A DNA stretch of 64,000 bases from an uncultured Bacteroidales bacterium (GCA_900541925.1 UQMB01000011.1:1-64000), one strand, 5' to 3'; counted from the first letter of the stretch, positions 50,545 through 60,141 are shown. A program made the numbers and translations. Notes: generated by a model not told the origin, from the letters alone.

Positions 50545-52014
50545 ATGAAATACGGATTCGACAACGAAAAGTATCTGCGGATACAATCAGCCCACATCAA
50601 AGAACGTATCGCCCAGTTCGGGGACAAACTCTACCTCGAGCTCGGGGGCAAATTGTTTGACGACTACCACGCCAGCAGGGTCCTCCCGGGCTTCCAGCCG
50701 GACAGCAAACTCAGGATGCTTCAGCAGCTGAGCGACTGCGCGGAGATAGTCATCGTCATCAGTGCCACTGACATAGAGAAGAACAAGGTGCGGGCCGACT
50801 ACGGCATCACATACGAGATGGATGTGCTGCGCCTGCGCACCGAGTTCCAGAGCAGGGGCTTCCTGGTGAGCAGTGTCGTGATCACGCATTTCAACGGGCA
50901 GTCCAGTGCCAAGGCCTACAAAGCCAAGCTCAAGAAGCTGGGAATCAAGGCATATTATCACTACACCATCGAGGGCTACCCCAACAACGTGTCCCTCATC
51001 GACTCCGAGGAAGGCTATGGCAAGAACGACTATGTGCAGACCTCCCGCCCGCTTGTCATCGTGACTGCGCCTGGCCCGGGGAGCGGCAAGATGGCGGTGT
51101 GCCTCAGCCAGCTCTACCACGAGCACAAGAAGGGCATGGCGGCCGGATACGCCAAGTTCGAGACTTTCCCGGTATGGAACCTTCCGCTGATGCACCCCGT
51201 CAACATAGCCTACGAGGCGGCGACCGCAGACCTGAACGATGTCAACATGATCGACCCGTTCCACCTCGAAGCCTACGGCAAGACAGCCATCAACTACAAC
51301 CGCGACATCGAGATCTTCCCGATACTCAACGCCCTATTCGAAGGCATCTACGGTAAAAACCCGTACAAGTCCCCAACCGACATGGGGGTCAACATGGTGG
51401 GCAACTGCATCTGCGACAACGACATCTGCTGCAAGGCCGCCAACGACGAGATCATCAGGCGCTACTATGCAGCCCTTGAGCGCATGGCGGACGGCGAGGA
51501 CAACGAGAACGAAGTCGGCAAAATCGCCCTGCTCCTCAAACAGGCAGGAATCACCACAGAATACAGGAGAGTCACCGTGGCAGCAAAACAGCGCGCAGCC
51601 ACCGCCGGCAATCCCGCGGCAGCCATCGAGCTCTCCGACGGCACCATCCTGAGCGCGGAGACCTCAGACCTGCTCGGCCCTTGCTCCGCAATGATTCTGA
51701 AGGCCCTCAAACACCTCGCGGGTATAGACAATGACGCCAAACTCATCCCGGGAAGGCTGATCGAACCGATCCAGAAGACGAAAGTGACATTCCTGCACGG
51801 CAAGAACCCGCGTCTCCATACGGACGAGGTGCTGATCGCGCTGTCCGTGCTCAGCCCGGACGACGAGAACTGCCGCAAGGCCCTGGACATGCTGCCGCTG
51901 CTCAACGGCTGTCAGGTCCACTCGACAGTCCTCCTGAGCGACATCGACAAGAAGGTGTTCAAGAAACTGGGCGTGGACCTCACCTGCGAACCTGTCCACG
52001 ACAGCTCTCACTGA
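50545..52014 (+). CDS. DUF1846 family protein
   Basis: 489 residues from ATG at 50545 (MKYGFDNEKYLRIQ); an in-frame TTG at 50533 precedes the likely transcription start. Full-length DUF1846: TAPGPGSGKMAVCLSQLYH (about 170-188) is a phosphate-loop-like segment, and NMVGNCICDNDICCKAAN (about 286) is a conserved Cys cluster. Cytosolic; the biochemical role is not established. Its 3' end overlaps the convergent EamA gene by 35 bp. Divergent from the RSH gene. Confidence 0.88.
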   Translation: MKYGFDNEKYLRIQSAHIKERIAQFGDKLYLELGGKLFDDYHASRVLPGFQPDSKLRMLQQLSDCAEIVIVISATDIEKNKVRADYGITYEMDVLRLRTEFQSRGFLVSSVVITHFNGQSSAKAYKAKLKKLGIKAYYHYTIEGYPNNVSLIDSEEGYGKNDYVQTSRPLVIVTAPGPGSGKMAVCLSQLYHEHKKGMAAGYAKFETFPVWNLPLMHPVNIAYEAATADLNDVNMIDPFHLEAYGKTAINYNRDIEIFPILNALFEGIYGKNPYKSPTDMGVNMVGNCICDNDICCKAANDEIIRRYYAALERMADGEDNENEVGKIALLLKQAGITTEYRRVTVAAKQRAATAGNPAAAIELSDGTILSAETSDLLGPCSAMILKALKHLAGIDNDAKLIPGRLIEPIQKTKVTFLHGKNPRLHTDEVLIALSVLSPDDENCRKALDMLPLLNGCQVHSTVLLSDIDKKVFKKLGVDLTCEPVHDSSH

Positions 52015-52933
52015 CAAGTTGCTCCGCATCCTGCGGGGCGGCCTTGCTCCGGTTGACGAAGCCCACTCCTGCGAATACCAGCACTATGGCGGCGACTTTC
52101 TGCCAGGTCAGGCTGTCCATACCTATAATTATGCTGAACACTGTGGCTATCATCGGCTGCAGATAGGTGTAGAGGCTTATGACGGTAGGACGTATCCTCT
52201 TCTGCCCGACCGGGATGAGGAAATAGGATACGAAGGTCGCGAATATCACGAGGAATGCGATTTCCCTCGCCACCGACGGGGTGATCGCGGCGAAATCTGT
52301 CGCGAAGAATCCCTTTGCGGAGAACGGGAGCGAAATCAGCAGGGAGAAAAGAAACATCCACTTCATGAATGTCACCACGCTGTAGCGCGAAATCAACGGG
52401 CGGAAGATGCCGAGATACGCGCCGAAGCTGACACCGTTCATGAGCATGAGTATGATTCCGAGCGGTCTGGTCTGACCGATGCCGTTGTGGGCGGTCACCG
52501 AATTGAATATCAGCATCAGCACCCCGGCAAGGCTCAGCACTACACCTCCAGCCTTCTTGAATGTGATCGGCTCCTTGAGGAAGACGGCCGCAAAAATCAT
52601 CGTGAATATAGGAGGCAGCGTACCGAGCACGGACAGGTCTATGGATGTGGTCATCGTCGTCGCCGCAAGGAAAGTGAACTGTGGGACGAAGAGTCCGAGC
52701 ACGGAGGCCAAGGCCGTCATCAGTATGTCCCCGCGAGCCATCTTCTCTTTCGGGAGGAAGAGGGACAGCAGCCAGAACAGGGCCGACGCCCCGATCGCCC
52801 TTATGGTGAAGAGCACGGCGGGAGAAATCGTGTGCGAGTTCGCTATGTCCTTGCAGAAAATTATGTTGAACCCGAATATCGTGTACGCTGTGGCCACGGC
52901 GAGGTGGCCGAGAAGTTTGCTTTTGTCAATCAT
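51980..52933 (-). CDS. EamA/DMT-superfamily transporter
   Basis: 317 residues from ATG at 52933 (MIDKSKLLGHL); the longer frame upstream overlaps the HAD gene. Ten membrane segments are arranged as two EamA repeats, each ending near a Pro/Gly-rich helix (LGTLPPIFTMIFA, about 105; YLQPMIATVFSIIIG, about 275). Drug/metabolite exporters of this family move amino acids or small metabolites; the substrate is unreadable. It follows the HAD gene by 2 bp, and the last 12 codons run under the DUF1846 gene. Confidence 0.87.
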   Translation of the reverse strand: MIDKSKLLGHLAVATAYTIFGFNIIFCKDIANSHTISPAVLFTIRAIGASALFWLLSLFLPKEKMARGDILMTALASVLGLFVPQFTFLAATTMTTSIDLSVLGTLPPIFTMIFAAVFLKEPITFKKAGGVVLSLAGVLMLIFNSVTAHNGIGQTRPLGIILMLMNGVSFGAYLGIFRPLISRYSVVTFMKWMFLFSLLISLPFSAKGFFATDFAAITPSVAREIAFLVIFATFVSYFLIPVGQKRIRPTVISLYTYLQPMIATVFSIIIGMDSLTWQKVAAIVLVFAGVGFVNRSKAAPQDAEQLVSESCRGQVRR

Positions 52934-52935
52934 TT

Positions 52936-53592
52936 CTACATCTGTTTTAGCACTGTCTCCAGCTCCGCGAAATCGTCTATCACATGGTCGGCGCCGCTCG
53001 CAAGGAGTTCTTCCCGCGACGAGTTGCCGTAGCTGACGCCGCAAGTGACCGTCCCGGCCCCGCGCCCCATGAGGATGTCGAACGGCATGTCGCCGACAAC
53101 AAGGGTCTGCGCGGCGCTGTACCCCAAGTCCTTAAGGGTCTTGAGCACCGGCGCCGGATCCGGTTTCGGGCGCTCTGAGTCCTCGGCGCCAAGGACATAG
53201 CCGATATAGTCTCCGAGAGCCATGTCGCGCACGAATCCGTCAAGCGAGAGGTGCGAGCGCGAGGACGCCACTGTCATCCTGTATCCTTTGTCTCTCAGAT
53301 GCTTCAGCGTGGTGATGACATTGGGGAAGGTCTGCGGGACAAGCTCCTTCTTGTTGATTTCGAAAAGTTCGCGGTAGCATTCGGTGCATTTCTCTGCTTC
53401 CTCCATGCTGAGCTGCGGCTGGAGCCTGAGGAACGCATCATTGAGCGTCAGCCCTATCGTGGCGGCGCACTCCTGCTCGGAGCGCGGAGGCAGTCCTTTC
53501 TCCGCCAAGGTCATCTGGAGAGTCTTGACGATGTTGCGGCGCGTGTCGCCTATCGTCCCGTCGAAATCGAAGATAATCAGCTTTATGTCCAT
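52936..53592 (-). CDS. HAD-superfamily phosphatase (phosphoglycolate phosphatase-like)
   Basis: 218 residues. Motif I DFDGTIGDT (Asp9 and Asp11), motif II ASSR (about 109), Lys in RPKPDP (about 142) and motif IV VVGDMPFD (about 168), with a helical cap between I and II. Matches phosphoglycolate/beta-phosphoglucomutase-type HAD enzymes; the exact substrate is uncertain. The promoter (TTG-N19-TAATTTTG) is excellent, and it is co-transcribed with the EamA transporter. Confidence 0.88.
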   Translation of the reverse strand: MDIKLIIFDFDGTIGDTRRNIVKTLQMTLAEKGLPPRSEQECAATIGLTLNDAFLRLQPQLSMEEAEKCTECYRELFEINKKELVPQTFPNVITTLKHLRDKGYRMTVASSRSHLSLDGFVRDMALGDYIGYVLGAEDSERPKPDPAPVLKTLKDLGYSAAQTLVVGDMPFDILMGRGAGTVTCGVSYGNSSREELLASGADHVIDDFAELETVLKQM

Positions 53593-53620
53593 AAGTACGC
53601 ACTACTTCTGAAAACCGCTG

Positions 53621-53628
53621 CAAAATTA
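53621..53628 (-). promoter_or_regulatory. promoter (TTG-N19-TAATTTTG) for the HAD-EamA operon
   Basis: Perfect -7 box with TTG exactly 19 nt upstream. Leader about 22 nt. Nothing else is seen in 53629-53735. Confidence 0.7.
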
Positions 53629-53735
53629 GATATATTTTAGTAAGCGGCAACTTGTTTTTTAACGATTACTTAACTCTTTCGGAAATACTTTCAGAACGGA
53701 CGCCGCCCGGTTTTCACACCCCGTCCGGCAGAGCC

Positions 53736-54782
53736 TCAGCTTCCACGCTTCGCGCGGGCGCGGCGAGTGAGTTCCGCCTGGAAGGCGCGGGCATTGGAGT
53801 TGTGCTCGGAGAGTGTGCGGGCGAAAATATGCCTCCCCGAGAAATCGGGATTGGCGCAGAAATAGAAGTTACCCTTCCCCCGCTCACCTCCGTAATCAGG
53901 ATTCAGCACCGCCTCAAGAGCCGCCTTCGACGGCACGCATATCGGTCCCGGCGGGAGCCCCGGATGGCGGTAGGTGTTGTACGGGGAATCCACCTCAAGA
54001 TGCTTGTGCAGAATACGCTGCGGCTTATAGTCGAAGCAGAATGCCACGGTGGGGTCAGCCTGCAGAGGCATGCCGGCGGCGAGACGGTTGAGATACACTC
54101 CCGCGATGAGCGGCATCTCCGGTTCATAGTTGGACTCGGCCTTGACGATGGACGCGAGGACCGACACCTGCTCCCGGGAGAGACCGAGCTGTGCAGCCTT
54201 GCCGTCATTGGAGGCCGTCCAGAAAGCGTCCCACGCCTCCTTCATCCTGCGCAGGATGTCCTCCGGGGTCGCCGTCCACCACATCTCATAAGTGGCAGGC
54301 ATCAGCAGGGAGAAGGCGTTGCGCGAGCAGAAACCGAACTCGCCGAGCAGCGCGTCATCGCAGAGCGCAGCATAGACAGAAGCCGAATCCGCCAGCATCT
54401 GGCTGGAAATCTTGGCCGCGATGTTCTGCTTGATGCGGAGATTGCCGGCAAGGGTCAGCTTCACCGGTGTCTGCCAACCGTTGTTGAGCATGCGCGCCAC
54501 ATAGACGCTCGCGTCAGCGGCACTCACGGTATAATGCCCCGGCTTGAGGTTCTCGGCGACTTTCTTGTCCCGGAAACTGCGCTCAAGGCTCTTGCGGTCC
54601 TTGACCTGGGCGGACGAGCACACAGCCTCCAGCACATCAGAGGCCGAATCCTCCGGACGGACATATATCTCGGCGGTCCGCCCGAAATTGGAAGCCCTGT
54701 TGTCCCTATACCAGGTCCAGCCGAAACAGCCCCCCAGGAACAGCACGATGAGAAAAAGAATCAGCAGGAGAAGCTTTTTCAT
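53736..54782 (-). CDS. mltG: endolytic murein transglycosylase MltG
   Basis: 348 residues. One N-terminal membrane anchor (LLLLILFLIVLFLGGCFG) and a periplasmic YceG domain. The catalytic Glu is in ASIVKAESNYEPEMP (about 215), followed by AGVYLNRLAAGMPLQADPTV. It cuts nascent glycan strands and so sets peptidoglycan strand length. Its ATG overlaps the TGA of the upstream glucosaminidase gene (TGATG), linking two cell-wall enzymes. Confidence 0.94.
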   Translation of the reverse strand: MKKLLLLILFLIVLFLGGCFGWTWYRDNRASNFGRTAEIYVRPEDSASDVLEAVCSSAQVKDRKSLERSFRDKKVAENLKPGHYTVSAADASVYVARMLNNGWQTPVKLTLAGNLRIKQNIAAKISSQMLADSASVYAALCDDALLGEFGFCSRNAFSLLMPATYEMWWTATPEDILRRMKEAWDAFWTASNDGKAAQLGLSREQVSVLASIVKAESNYEPEMPLIAGVYLNRLAAGMPLQADPTVAFCFDYKPQRILHKHLEVDSPYNTYRHPGLPPGPICVPSKAALEAVLNPDYGGERGKGNFYFCANPDFSGRHIFARTLSEHNSNARAFQAELTRRARAKRGS

Positions 54783-55726
54783 CAGCGCTTCCTCAAGATT
54801 ATCGTGTCGCCCTCCTCAAGGGACTTGCCGATCAGAGCAGGATTCATCTTCTGAAGAGAAGCCAGCCGCACACCGAAACGCTGGGAAATCTCCCAAAGAG
54901 TCTCCCCGTCCGAACCGACCACATACCTGCCCACACCCGGCCGGGCCTGAGTCTTCTTGCGTGCGAGATACACCATCGTCCCCGGAGCGAGGGCACTGTC
55001 CGAGCCAAGGTCGTTGAACCTCAGGATTTCCTTGAGGAACAAGCCGTTGGACGCGGCTATCGACTGCCAGCTCTCCCCTTCTATCGCATAGACGAACGGC
55101 ACGCCGTTCTGCTCATAGACCTTCCTGCCCAAAGAGAAACGCACAGACTCCTTGTATTGGCGCTCGATGGTCGCGGATGTGACCTGGACCGGAGCCTCGA
55201 CCTCCAGAGGCGGAGTCACCTCCACCTTTATGCCCTTGTCGTATTCATAAAGCTTGTAGTCCTCGATGATGGTGATGAGTTTCTGGGCATACGCCGGATC
55301 TGTGGCGTAGCCGGCCTTCTTCAGCCCGCGGGCCCAGCCCTTGTAGTCCGTGCTCTTGAGCTCGAACAGCTCCTTGTAGCGGTCCTTGCCGCGCAGGAAA
55401 TCCGAGTGGTCACGGAACGAGGCCTCCGCGTTCGGATAGACACGGAAACACTCGCGCGGCGCGTTGTCGTCCGCCTTCATGCGCTTGCCGGTCCAGTCAT
55501 TGTGACACTTGATGCCGAAATGATTGTTGCCTTTGACGGCAAGTGCGGAGAGACCCGCGTTGGACTCCAGCATGCCCTGGGCGAGGGTTATGCTGGCCGG
55601 CACTCCGGTACGTTCCATCTCGCTCACGGCAAGCGGAGCGTATTTTTCGATATAGGCAAGGCGGGGGTTCTTCTCGGCTCCGAGAGCGAGAAAGGCCGCC
55701 AGGACAATGAGGGCGAATCGTTTCAT
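54782..55726 (-). CDS. glucosaminidase-domain protein with LysM
   Basis: 314 residues. Signal peptide, then a glucosaminidase (FlgJ/Auto-like) domain with the catalytic Glu in LAQGMLESNAGLS (about 48-60), NNHFGIKCH and DPAYAQKLI (about 150). Two C-terminal LysM-like repeats (about 215-260 and 268-312: VVGSDGETLWEISQRFGV) bind peptidoglycan. It hydrolyses cell-wall glycans in the periplasm. It lies 15 bp after rnz and is coupled to mltG. Confidence 0.92.
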   Translation of the reverse strand: MKRFALIVLAAFLALGAEKNPRLAYIEKYAPLAVSEMERTGVPASITLAQGMLESNAGLSALAVKGNNHFGIKCHNDWTGKRMKADDNAPRECFRVYPNAEASFRDHSDFLRGKDRYKELFELKSTDYKGWARGLKKAGYATDPAYAQKLITIIEDYKLYEYDKGIKVEVTPPLEVEAPVQVTSATIERQYKESVRFSLGRKVYEQNGVPFVYAIEGESWQSIAASNGLFLKEILRFNDLGSDSALAPGTMVYLARKKTQARPGVGRYVVGSDGETLWEISQRFGVRLASLQKMNPALIGKSLEEGDTIILRKR

Positions 55727-55741
55727 AATGCCACGAAGGTA

Positions 55742-56554
55742 CTAAATTTCAATTTCATCTCCATCCCCGGCGACGACAGTATGAGGGAAGATGGAAGTAC
55801 ATTCAGCCTTGAAGGCATCAAAATCCGTAATCCGTGAAGAGAAGTGCCCCACGACGAGCTTCCCCACACCGGCCTTGAGGGCGCATTCCGCAGCCTGGCA
55901 GGTCGTGGAATGATAGTACTTCCCGGCCTTGTCGGACATCGCTTCCATATAAGTGGCCTCGTGATAGAGGCAGTCCACTCCCTTCACCCACTCCGGGAGC
56001 CGCTCGAAGGGCGCAGTGTCGGAGCAGTAGGCGTATGATTTCGGAGAGACCGGGGAGCCTTCCGCCATGGCGGCGAGAGCCTTGGGGCTTAAGATCTCAT
56101 CGAAGCGGTAACCATAGCACTCAATCTTGTGATTGAGCGGGAACGCGCTGACTCTCACCGCCTTGGACTCATGTATAAGCTGCGGCTCGCGGCACTTCAC
56201 CGCCGTGAACACAATCTTGAAAGCGCCCTCCGAGCCGAAAAACGACTCGTAGAACTTGACAATCGAGCCAAGAGCCTGCGGTCCATAAATATAAAGGTCC
56301 GCCGTCCGCCCGTACATGGCCATGGAGTTCAGCAGCCCGAAAAGTCCGAAGACATGGTCGCCATGGATGTGCGAGATGAATATGGCCTCGATCTTGGTGA
56401 ACGATATGTGCATGCGCCTCATCTGGCGCTGCGTACCCTCACCGCAGTCAATGAGAAACAAGCGCCCGTGCACAGAAAGTGCCTGAGCGCTTGGATTTCT
56501 ATCAGAAATGGGCATGGCCGAAGCCGTGCCCATTATCTTCAGTGTAAAGTTCAT
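55742..56554 (-). CDS. rnz: ribonuclease Z
   Basis: 270 residues of the metallo-beta-lactamase fold. The zinc motif SHIHGDH is at about 60-66, YCSDTAPF at about 172, HEATYM at about 195 and GHFSSR at about 241. It trims tRNA 3' trailers. It is about 30-35 residues shorter than typical RNase Z, lacking part of the region after YGYRFDE, but no metal ligand is missing. It lies 9 bp after rpsA. Confidence 0.92.
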   Translation of the reverse strand: MNFTLKIMGTASAMPISDRNPSAQALSVHGRLFLIDCGEGTQRQMRRMHISFTKIEAIFISHIHGDHVFGLFGLLNSMAMYGRTADLYIYGPQALGSIVKFYESFFGSEGAFKIVFTAVKCREPQLIHESKAVRVSAFPLNHKIECYGYRFDEILSPKALAAMAEGSPVSPKSYAYCSDTAPFERLPEWVKGVDCLYHEATYMEAMSDKAGKYYHSTTCQAAECALKAGVGKLVVGHFSSRITDFDAFKAECTSIFPHTVVAGDGDEIEI

Positions 56555-56563
56555 ATCAGGGGA

Positions 56564-58423
56564 TTACTCGCCCTTCTCGAGCTTCTCCTTGAGAGCGGCC
56601 AGAGCGTCGATGTCTCCAAGGGTAGCCTTCTCGACATTGGCGTTGACTCTCTTGACAGCCTTCTTGGTGCTCTCAGCCTCTGCTGCAGCTGCTCTCTCCT
56701 TGACCTCGGCGTAGGTGCGGAGGTGAGAGAGAAGAATGCGGCGGGTTGAACGGCGAAGCTCAACGACCTTGAACGGAAGAGTCTCGCCCACTGCGGCCTG
56801 CTTGCCGTCCTCCTTGACGAGTTCACGGCTGAAAGCGAAGCCTTCGGCGTTGCCGTCAAGAGTGATGTTGGCGCCCTTGTCGGTCAGGGAAGCCACGGTG
56901 CCCTCAACGGTTGAACCTACAGGGTACTTGGCCTCGATCTCGTCCCAAGGGTTAGGGGTGAGCTGCTTCATGCCCAGAGAGAGCTTGTGGTTGGCCTCGT
57001 CGAAGTCAAGGATCTGAACCTCGATGGTGTCACCAGGGGCGACAACCTCTGAAGGATGCTTGATCTTGTTCCAGCTGAGGTCGCTGATGTGCACGAGACC
57101 CTCAACGCCATCCTCAAGCTCGGCAAATACGCCGAAGTTGGTGATGTTGCGGACAACAGCCTTGTGCTTGCTGCCTACTGGATACTTCTCGCGGATGTTC
57201 TCCCAAGGGTTAGGGGTGAGCTGCTTGAGTCCGAGGGAAATCTTGCGGGCCTCACGGTCGATGGAGAGGATCTGGGCCTCAACCTCGTCGCCTGCCTTGA
57301 GGAACTCCTGTGCGGAGTGGAGACGTGGAGACCATGACATCTCGGAAACGTGTACGAGACCCTCTACGCCCGGCTCGATCTCAACGAATGCGCCGTAGTC
57401 AGCGATGAGAATCACCTTGCCCTTGACCTTGTCGCCGACCTTGAGGTCAGGATTGAGGTTGTCCCAAGGATGTGGAGTAAGCTGCTTGAGTCCGAGGGCG
57501 ATGCGCTTCTGCTGCTCGTTGAAGTCAAGGACAACGACCTTGATCTTCTCATCGAGGGAAACGACCTCCTCAGGATGGTTGACGCGGCCCCATGAGAGGT
57601 CGGTGATATGGATGAGACCGTCAACACCGCCGAGATCCACGAATACGCCGTAGTTGGTGATGTTCTTGACAACGCCCTCGAGGATCTGGCCCTTCTCGAG
57701 CTTGCCGATGAGCTCAGCCCTCTTCTGCTCCTGCTCCGCCTCAAGAAGCGCCTTGTGTGACACTACCACGTTGCGGAACTCCTGGTTGATCTTGACGATC
57801 TTGCAGTCGATGTTCTGGTTGACGAACTGGTCATAGTCGCGGATAGGCTTGATGTCGATCTGTGAGCCCGGGAGGAAAGCCTCGATACCGAACACGTCCA
57901 CGATCATGCCGCCCTTGGTGCGGGTCTTCACGAAGCCCTTGACGATCTCGTCGTTCTCGAACGCCTCGTTGACTCTGTCCCAAGACTTGAGGGTGCGGGC
58001 CTTGCGGTGAGAGAGCACGAGCTGGCCCTTCTTGTCCTCTGCGGACTCCACATAAACCTCAACCTTGTCGCCTACTTTGAGATCCGGATCATAACGGAAC
58101 TCTGATACAGGGATGACGCCCTCGCTCTTGCCGCCGATCGTCACGACGACCTCGCGCTTGTTGAGTCCGGTGATCTCTCCCTCGACAACCTCGTTCTCCA
58201 CTACCTTGGAGAGAGTCTTGTCGTATGCTTCTTCGATGGCCTTGCGGTCGGTGTCGCCATAGACGTCACCACCCTCAAATGCATCCCAGTCGAAGTCTTC
58301 AGGCTTCACGGAAGCGTTGAGCACGCTGCTCTTCTTCTCAGCCTTAGGAGCTTCTTCCTTTACGGTTTCTACCGCTGCCTCAACTGGAGCCGTAGCCACC
58401 TCTTTGTTTTCAATTTCACTCAT
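56564..58423 (-). CDS. rpsA: 30S ribosomal protein S1
   Basis: 619 residues. An acidic, Lys/Glu-rich N-terminal segment of about 75 residues is followed by six S1 RNA-binding repeats starting about 75, 158, 245, 330, 415 and 503 (for example VKNITNYGVFVDLGGVDGLI), then a charged tail. It recruits mRNA to the 30S subunit. It is the promoter-proximal gene of rpsA-rnz-glucosaminidase-mltG. A strong promoter and a GC hairpin occupy its leader. Confidence 0.96.
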   Translation of the reverse strand: MSEIENKEVATAPVEAAVETVKEEAPKAEKKSSVLNASVKPEDFDWDAFEGGDVYGDTDRKAIEEAYDKTLSKVVENEVVEGEITGLNKREVVVTIGGKSEGVIPVSEFRYDPDLKVGDKVEVYVESAEDKKGQLVLSHRKARTLKSWDRVNEAFENDEIVKGFVKTRTKGGMIVDVFGIEAFLPGSQIDIKPIRDYDQFVNQNIDCKIVKINQEFRNVVVSHKALLEAEQEQKRAELIGKLEKGQILEGVVKNITNYGVFVDLGGVDGLIHITDLSWGRVNHPEEVVSLDEKIKVVVLDFNEQQKRIALGLKQLTPHPWDNLNPDLKVGDKVKGKVILIADYGAFVEIEPGVEGLVHVSEMSWSPRLHSAQEFLKAGDEVEAQILSIDREARKISLGLKQLTPNPWENIREKYPVGSKHKAVVRNITNFGVFAELEDGVEGLVHISDLSWNKIKHPSEVVAPGDTIEVQILDFDEANHKLSLGMKQLTPNPWDEIEAKYPVGSTVEGTVASLTDKGANITLDGNAEGFAFSRELVKEDGKQAAVGETLPFKVVELRRSTRRILLSHLRTYAEVKERAAAAEAESTKKAVKRVNANVEKATLGDIDALAALKEKLEKGE

Positions 58424-58470
58424 TTGTAAGAAAAAACAAACTATTAGTTAAACATTATGTAACATGCCGC

Positions 58471-58484
58471 CCGGGCACGCCCGG
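58471..58484 (-). promoter_or_regulatory. leader hairpin of rpsA
   Basis: CCGGGC-AC-GCCCGG, a perfect 6-bp stem in the predicted rpsA 5' leader, between the promoter and ATG. There is no adjoining T-run, so it is not a terminator. It could be involved in S1 autoregulation (inference). Confidence 0.5.
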
Positions 58485-58496
58485 TAACAAAGCGCG

Positions 58497-58504
58497 CAAA
58501 GATA
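58497..58504 (-). promoter_or_regulatory. promoter (TTTG-N18-TATCTTTG) for rpsA
   Basis: Perfect -7 box with a TTTG 18 nt upstream; leader about 67 nt. Confidence 0.7.
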
Positions 58505-58521
58505 ACAAAAAAAACTGATAA

Positions 58522-59475
58522 TCAAAGCATTTTCCTGCGTTTGAAGAAATACCACACCGCAACGGCGAGCAAGACCATCAGCAGGACGGTGAATACCCAC
58601 GCGAAAGGGTTGTCGGCCAGCGGCAGTTTCACGTTCATGCCGTAGAAGCTGGCCACGAGGGTGGCAGGCATCAGAAGCAGGGACACGAAGGTGAAAATCT
58701 TCATTATGCGGTTCTGGTCGAGGTTGATGATACCGACCACGGTGTCCTGCATGTATTCGAGACGCTCGAACGTGAATGTGATGTGGTTGATCAGGGACGC
58801 GATATCCTGAAGGATGATCCCGAGATCCTGACGGAAGTCAGGGTCCTTGGGGCAGAGGCGGCTCTTGAGGACATTGGATATCAGGCGCTGCTTGTCCACT
58901 ATGTTCTCCCGGACATACATCGCATTTTGCTGCAACTGGTTGATGTCCAGAAGGAACTTCTCGTTTATATCCTCCATCTGGTTGATCCTGCGGCTGAAGC
59001 GGGACACGTCCTTGGAGATAAGCTCCACGATGTCGGCATCAAGGTCGACACGCCTGTCCATGATGGAGAGGAATACCGTGAATCCGTCAGGAAACTGCTC
59101 CGGGAGAGCCTGGACCTTCAGCTGGAGGGTGTCGATGGAGCGGAGAGGGATCTCCCTGACAGTGGTCAGGATGCCGCCGGCCACGATGAATGACACCGGG
59201 TCCATCAACATCTGGTCGTCCGCAGGTGAAAGGAAGTTCGTGTTGGCGAAGATGACCCCGTCCTCTTCGGAGAAGCGTGACGAGCTCTCGATCTCCTCGG
59301 CTTCCGCCCGGCTCTGGATCTCTGTACCCAGATATGCCTCGACAGCCCTCTTCTGATCTCCTGACGGCTGCAGAAGGTCTATCCAGAGGACAGCATCCTT
59401 GCTGATTACAGCAAGCTCCGTTTCAGACTGGCAGGACTCGATCTTGCCGTCCTTTCTGTAGAAAATCTTGATCAT
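58522..59475 (-). CDS. corA: CorA-family magnesium/cobalt transporter
   Basis: 317 residues. A large N-terminal cytoplasmic domain is followed by two C-terminal membrane helices. The pore signature YGMNV (GMN, about 278-282) lies at the end of TM1, and the basic C-terminus is FFKRRKML. It forms a pentameric Mg2+ channel in the inner membrane. It has its own promoter box at 59528-59535 and is upstream of rpsA in the same direction. Confidence 0.93.
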   Translation of the reverse strand: MIKIFYRKDGKIESCQSETELAVISKDAVLWIDLLQPSGDQKRAVEAYLGTEIQSRAEAEEIESSSRFSEEDGVIFANTNFLSPADDQMLMDPVSFIVAGGILTTVREIPLRSIDTLQLKVQALPEQFPDGFTVFLSIMDRRVDLDADIVELISKDVSRFSRRINQMEDINEKFLLDINQLQQNAMYVRENIVDKQRLISNVLKSRLCPKDPDFRQDLGIILQDIASLINHITFTFERLEYMQDTVVGIINLDQNRIMKIFTFVSLLLMPATLVASFYGMNVKLPLADNPFAWVFTVLLMVLLAVAVWYFFKRRKML

Positions 59476-59527
59476 AAGCCTTCCGGTTTTGGGGTTACGG
59501 CGTCCACGTCACGGAGAAGCGGGCGCG

Positions 59528-59535
59528 CAAATATA
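59528..59535 (-). promoter_or_regulatory. -7 box (TATATTTG) for corA
   Basis: An exact TAnnTTTG match; leader about 45 nt. The -33 region lacks TTG at the usual spacing. Confidence 0.5.
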
Positions 59536-59598
59536 GGAATATTTTGATAAAATTGTCTATCTTCGCGCCCGCAAAACGCTTTTATTACTTTCCATCGT

Positions 59599-60141
59599 AT
59601 GGGAATGCCCGAATCACTGCTCACAGCCGTCTCATTGTGCGCCGACTGTTTCGCCGTATCTCTATGCTCCAGCGTCACCCTCAAGAAGATAGACTGGAAG
59701 GACGCGCTCAAGGTAGCGGCGGTGTTCGCCCTGATCCAGACCGGGCTCCTGCTTCTCGGACATCTGGCCGGCAGTCTCCTGGCCGGAGCCGTGCACACGG
59801 TTTCCGACATCATAGGATGCGTGCTCCTGCTCTATGTGGGGGGTTCCATGATTCTGGAAGGCGTCAAAGGCAAGGGGGAAGAGCATAATCTCAACGGATT
59901 CAAGAACATAATCATAGGGGGAATCGCCACCAGCATCGACGCGCTGGCAGTAGGCGCGGCTCAGTCAATGGGCAAGGATCCGGCCATAGTCCCCCTGGCG
60001 ATTGCAGTAGCCGCCGTCACCCTCATCTCAGTGCTCGCAGGCATCCTCGGCGGCAAGACGATAGGGCACAAATCCGGCCGCATCGCCGAAGTGGCCGGCG
60101 GCGCGGTCCTGTCCGCAATAGGGATAAGTTTTCTGTTCTAA
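59599..60141 (+). CDS. mntP: MntP-family manganese efflux pump
   Basis: 180 residues with six hydrophobic segments in two inverted halves, each opening with the family signature: DCFAVSLCSS (about 15) and TSIDALAVGAA (about 111). Such proteins export excess Mn2+ across the inner membrane. It is divergent from corA, another divalent-cation gene, and convergent with recR with a 4-bp overlap of stop codons. Confidence 0.9.
   Translation: MGMPESLLTAVSLCADCFAVSLCSSVTLKKIDWKDALKVAAVFALIQTGLLLLGHLAGSLLAGAVHTVSDIIGCVLLLYVGGSMILEGVKGKGEEHNLNGFKNIIIGGIATSIDALAVGAAQSMGKDPAIVPLAIAVAAVTLISVLAGILGGKTIGHKSGRIAEVAGGAVLSAIGISFLF

Noticed and set aside
53652..54854. 400-codon plus-strand frame opposite mltG
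   Set aside because: A shadow of mltG and its neighbour; no homology-like features.
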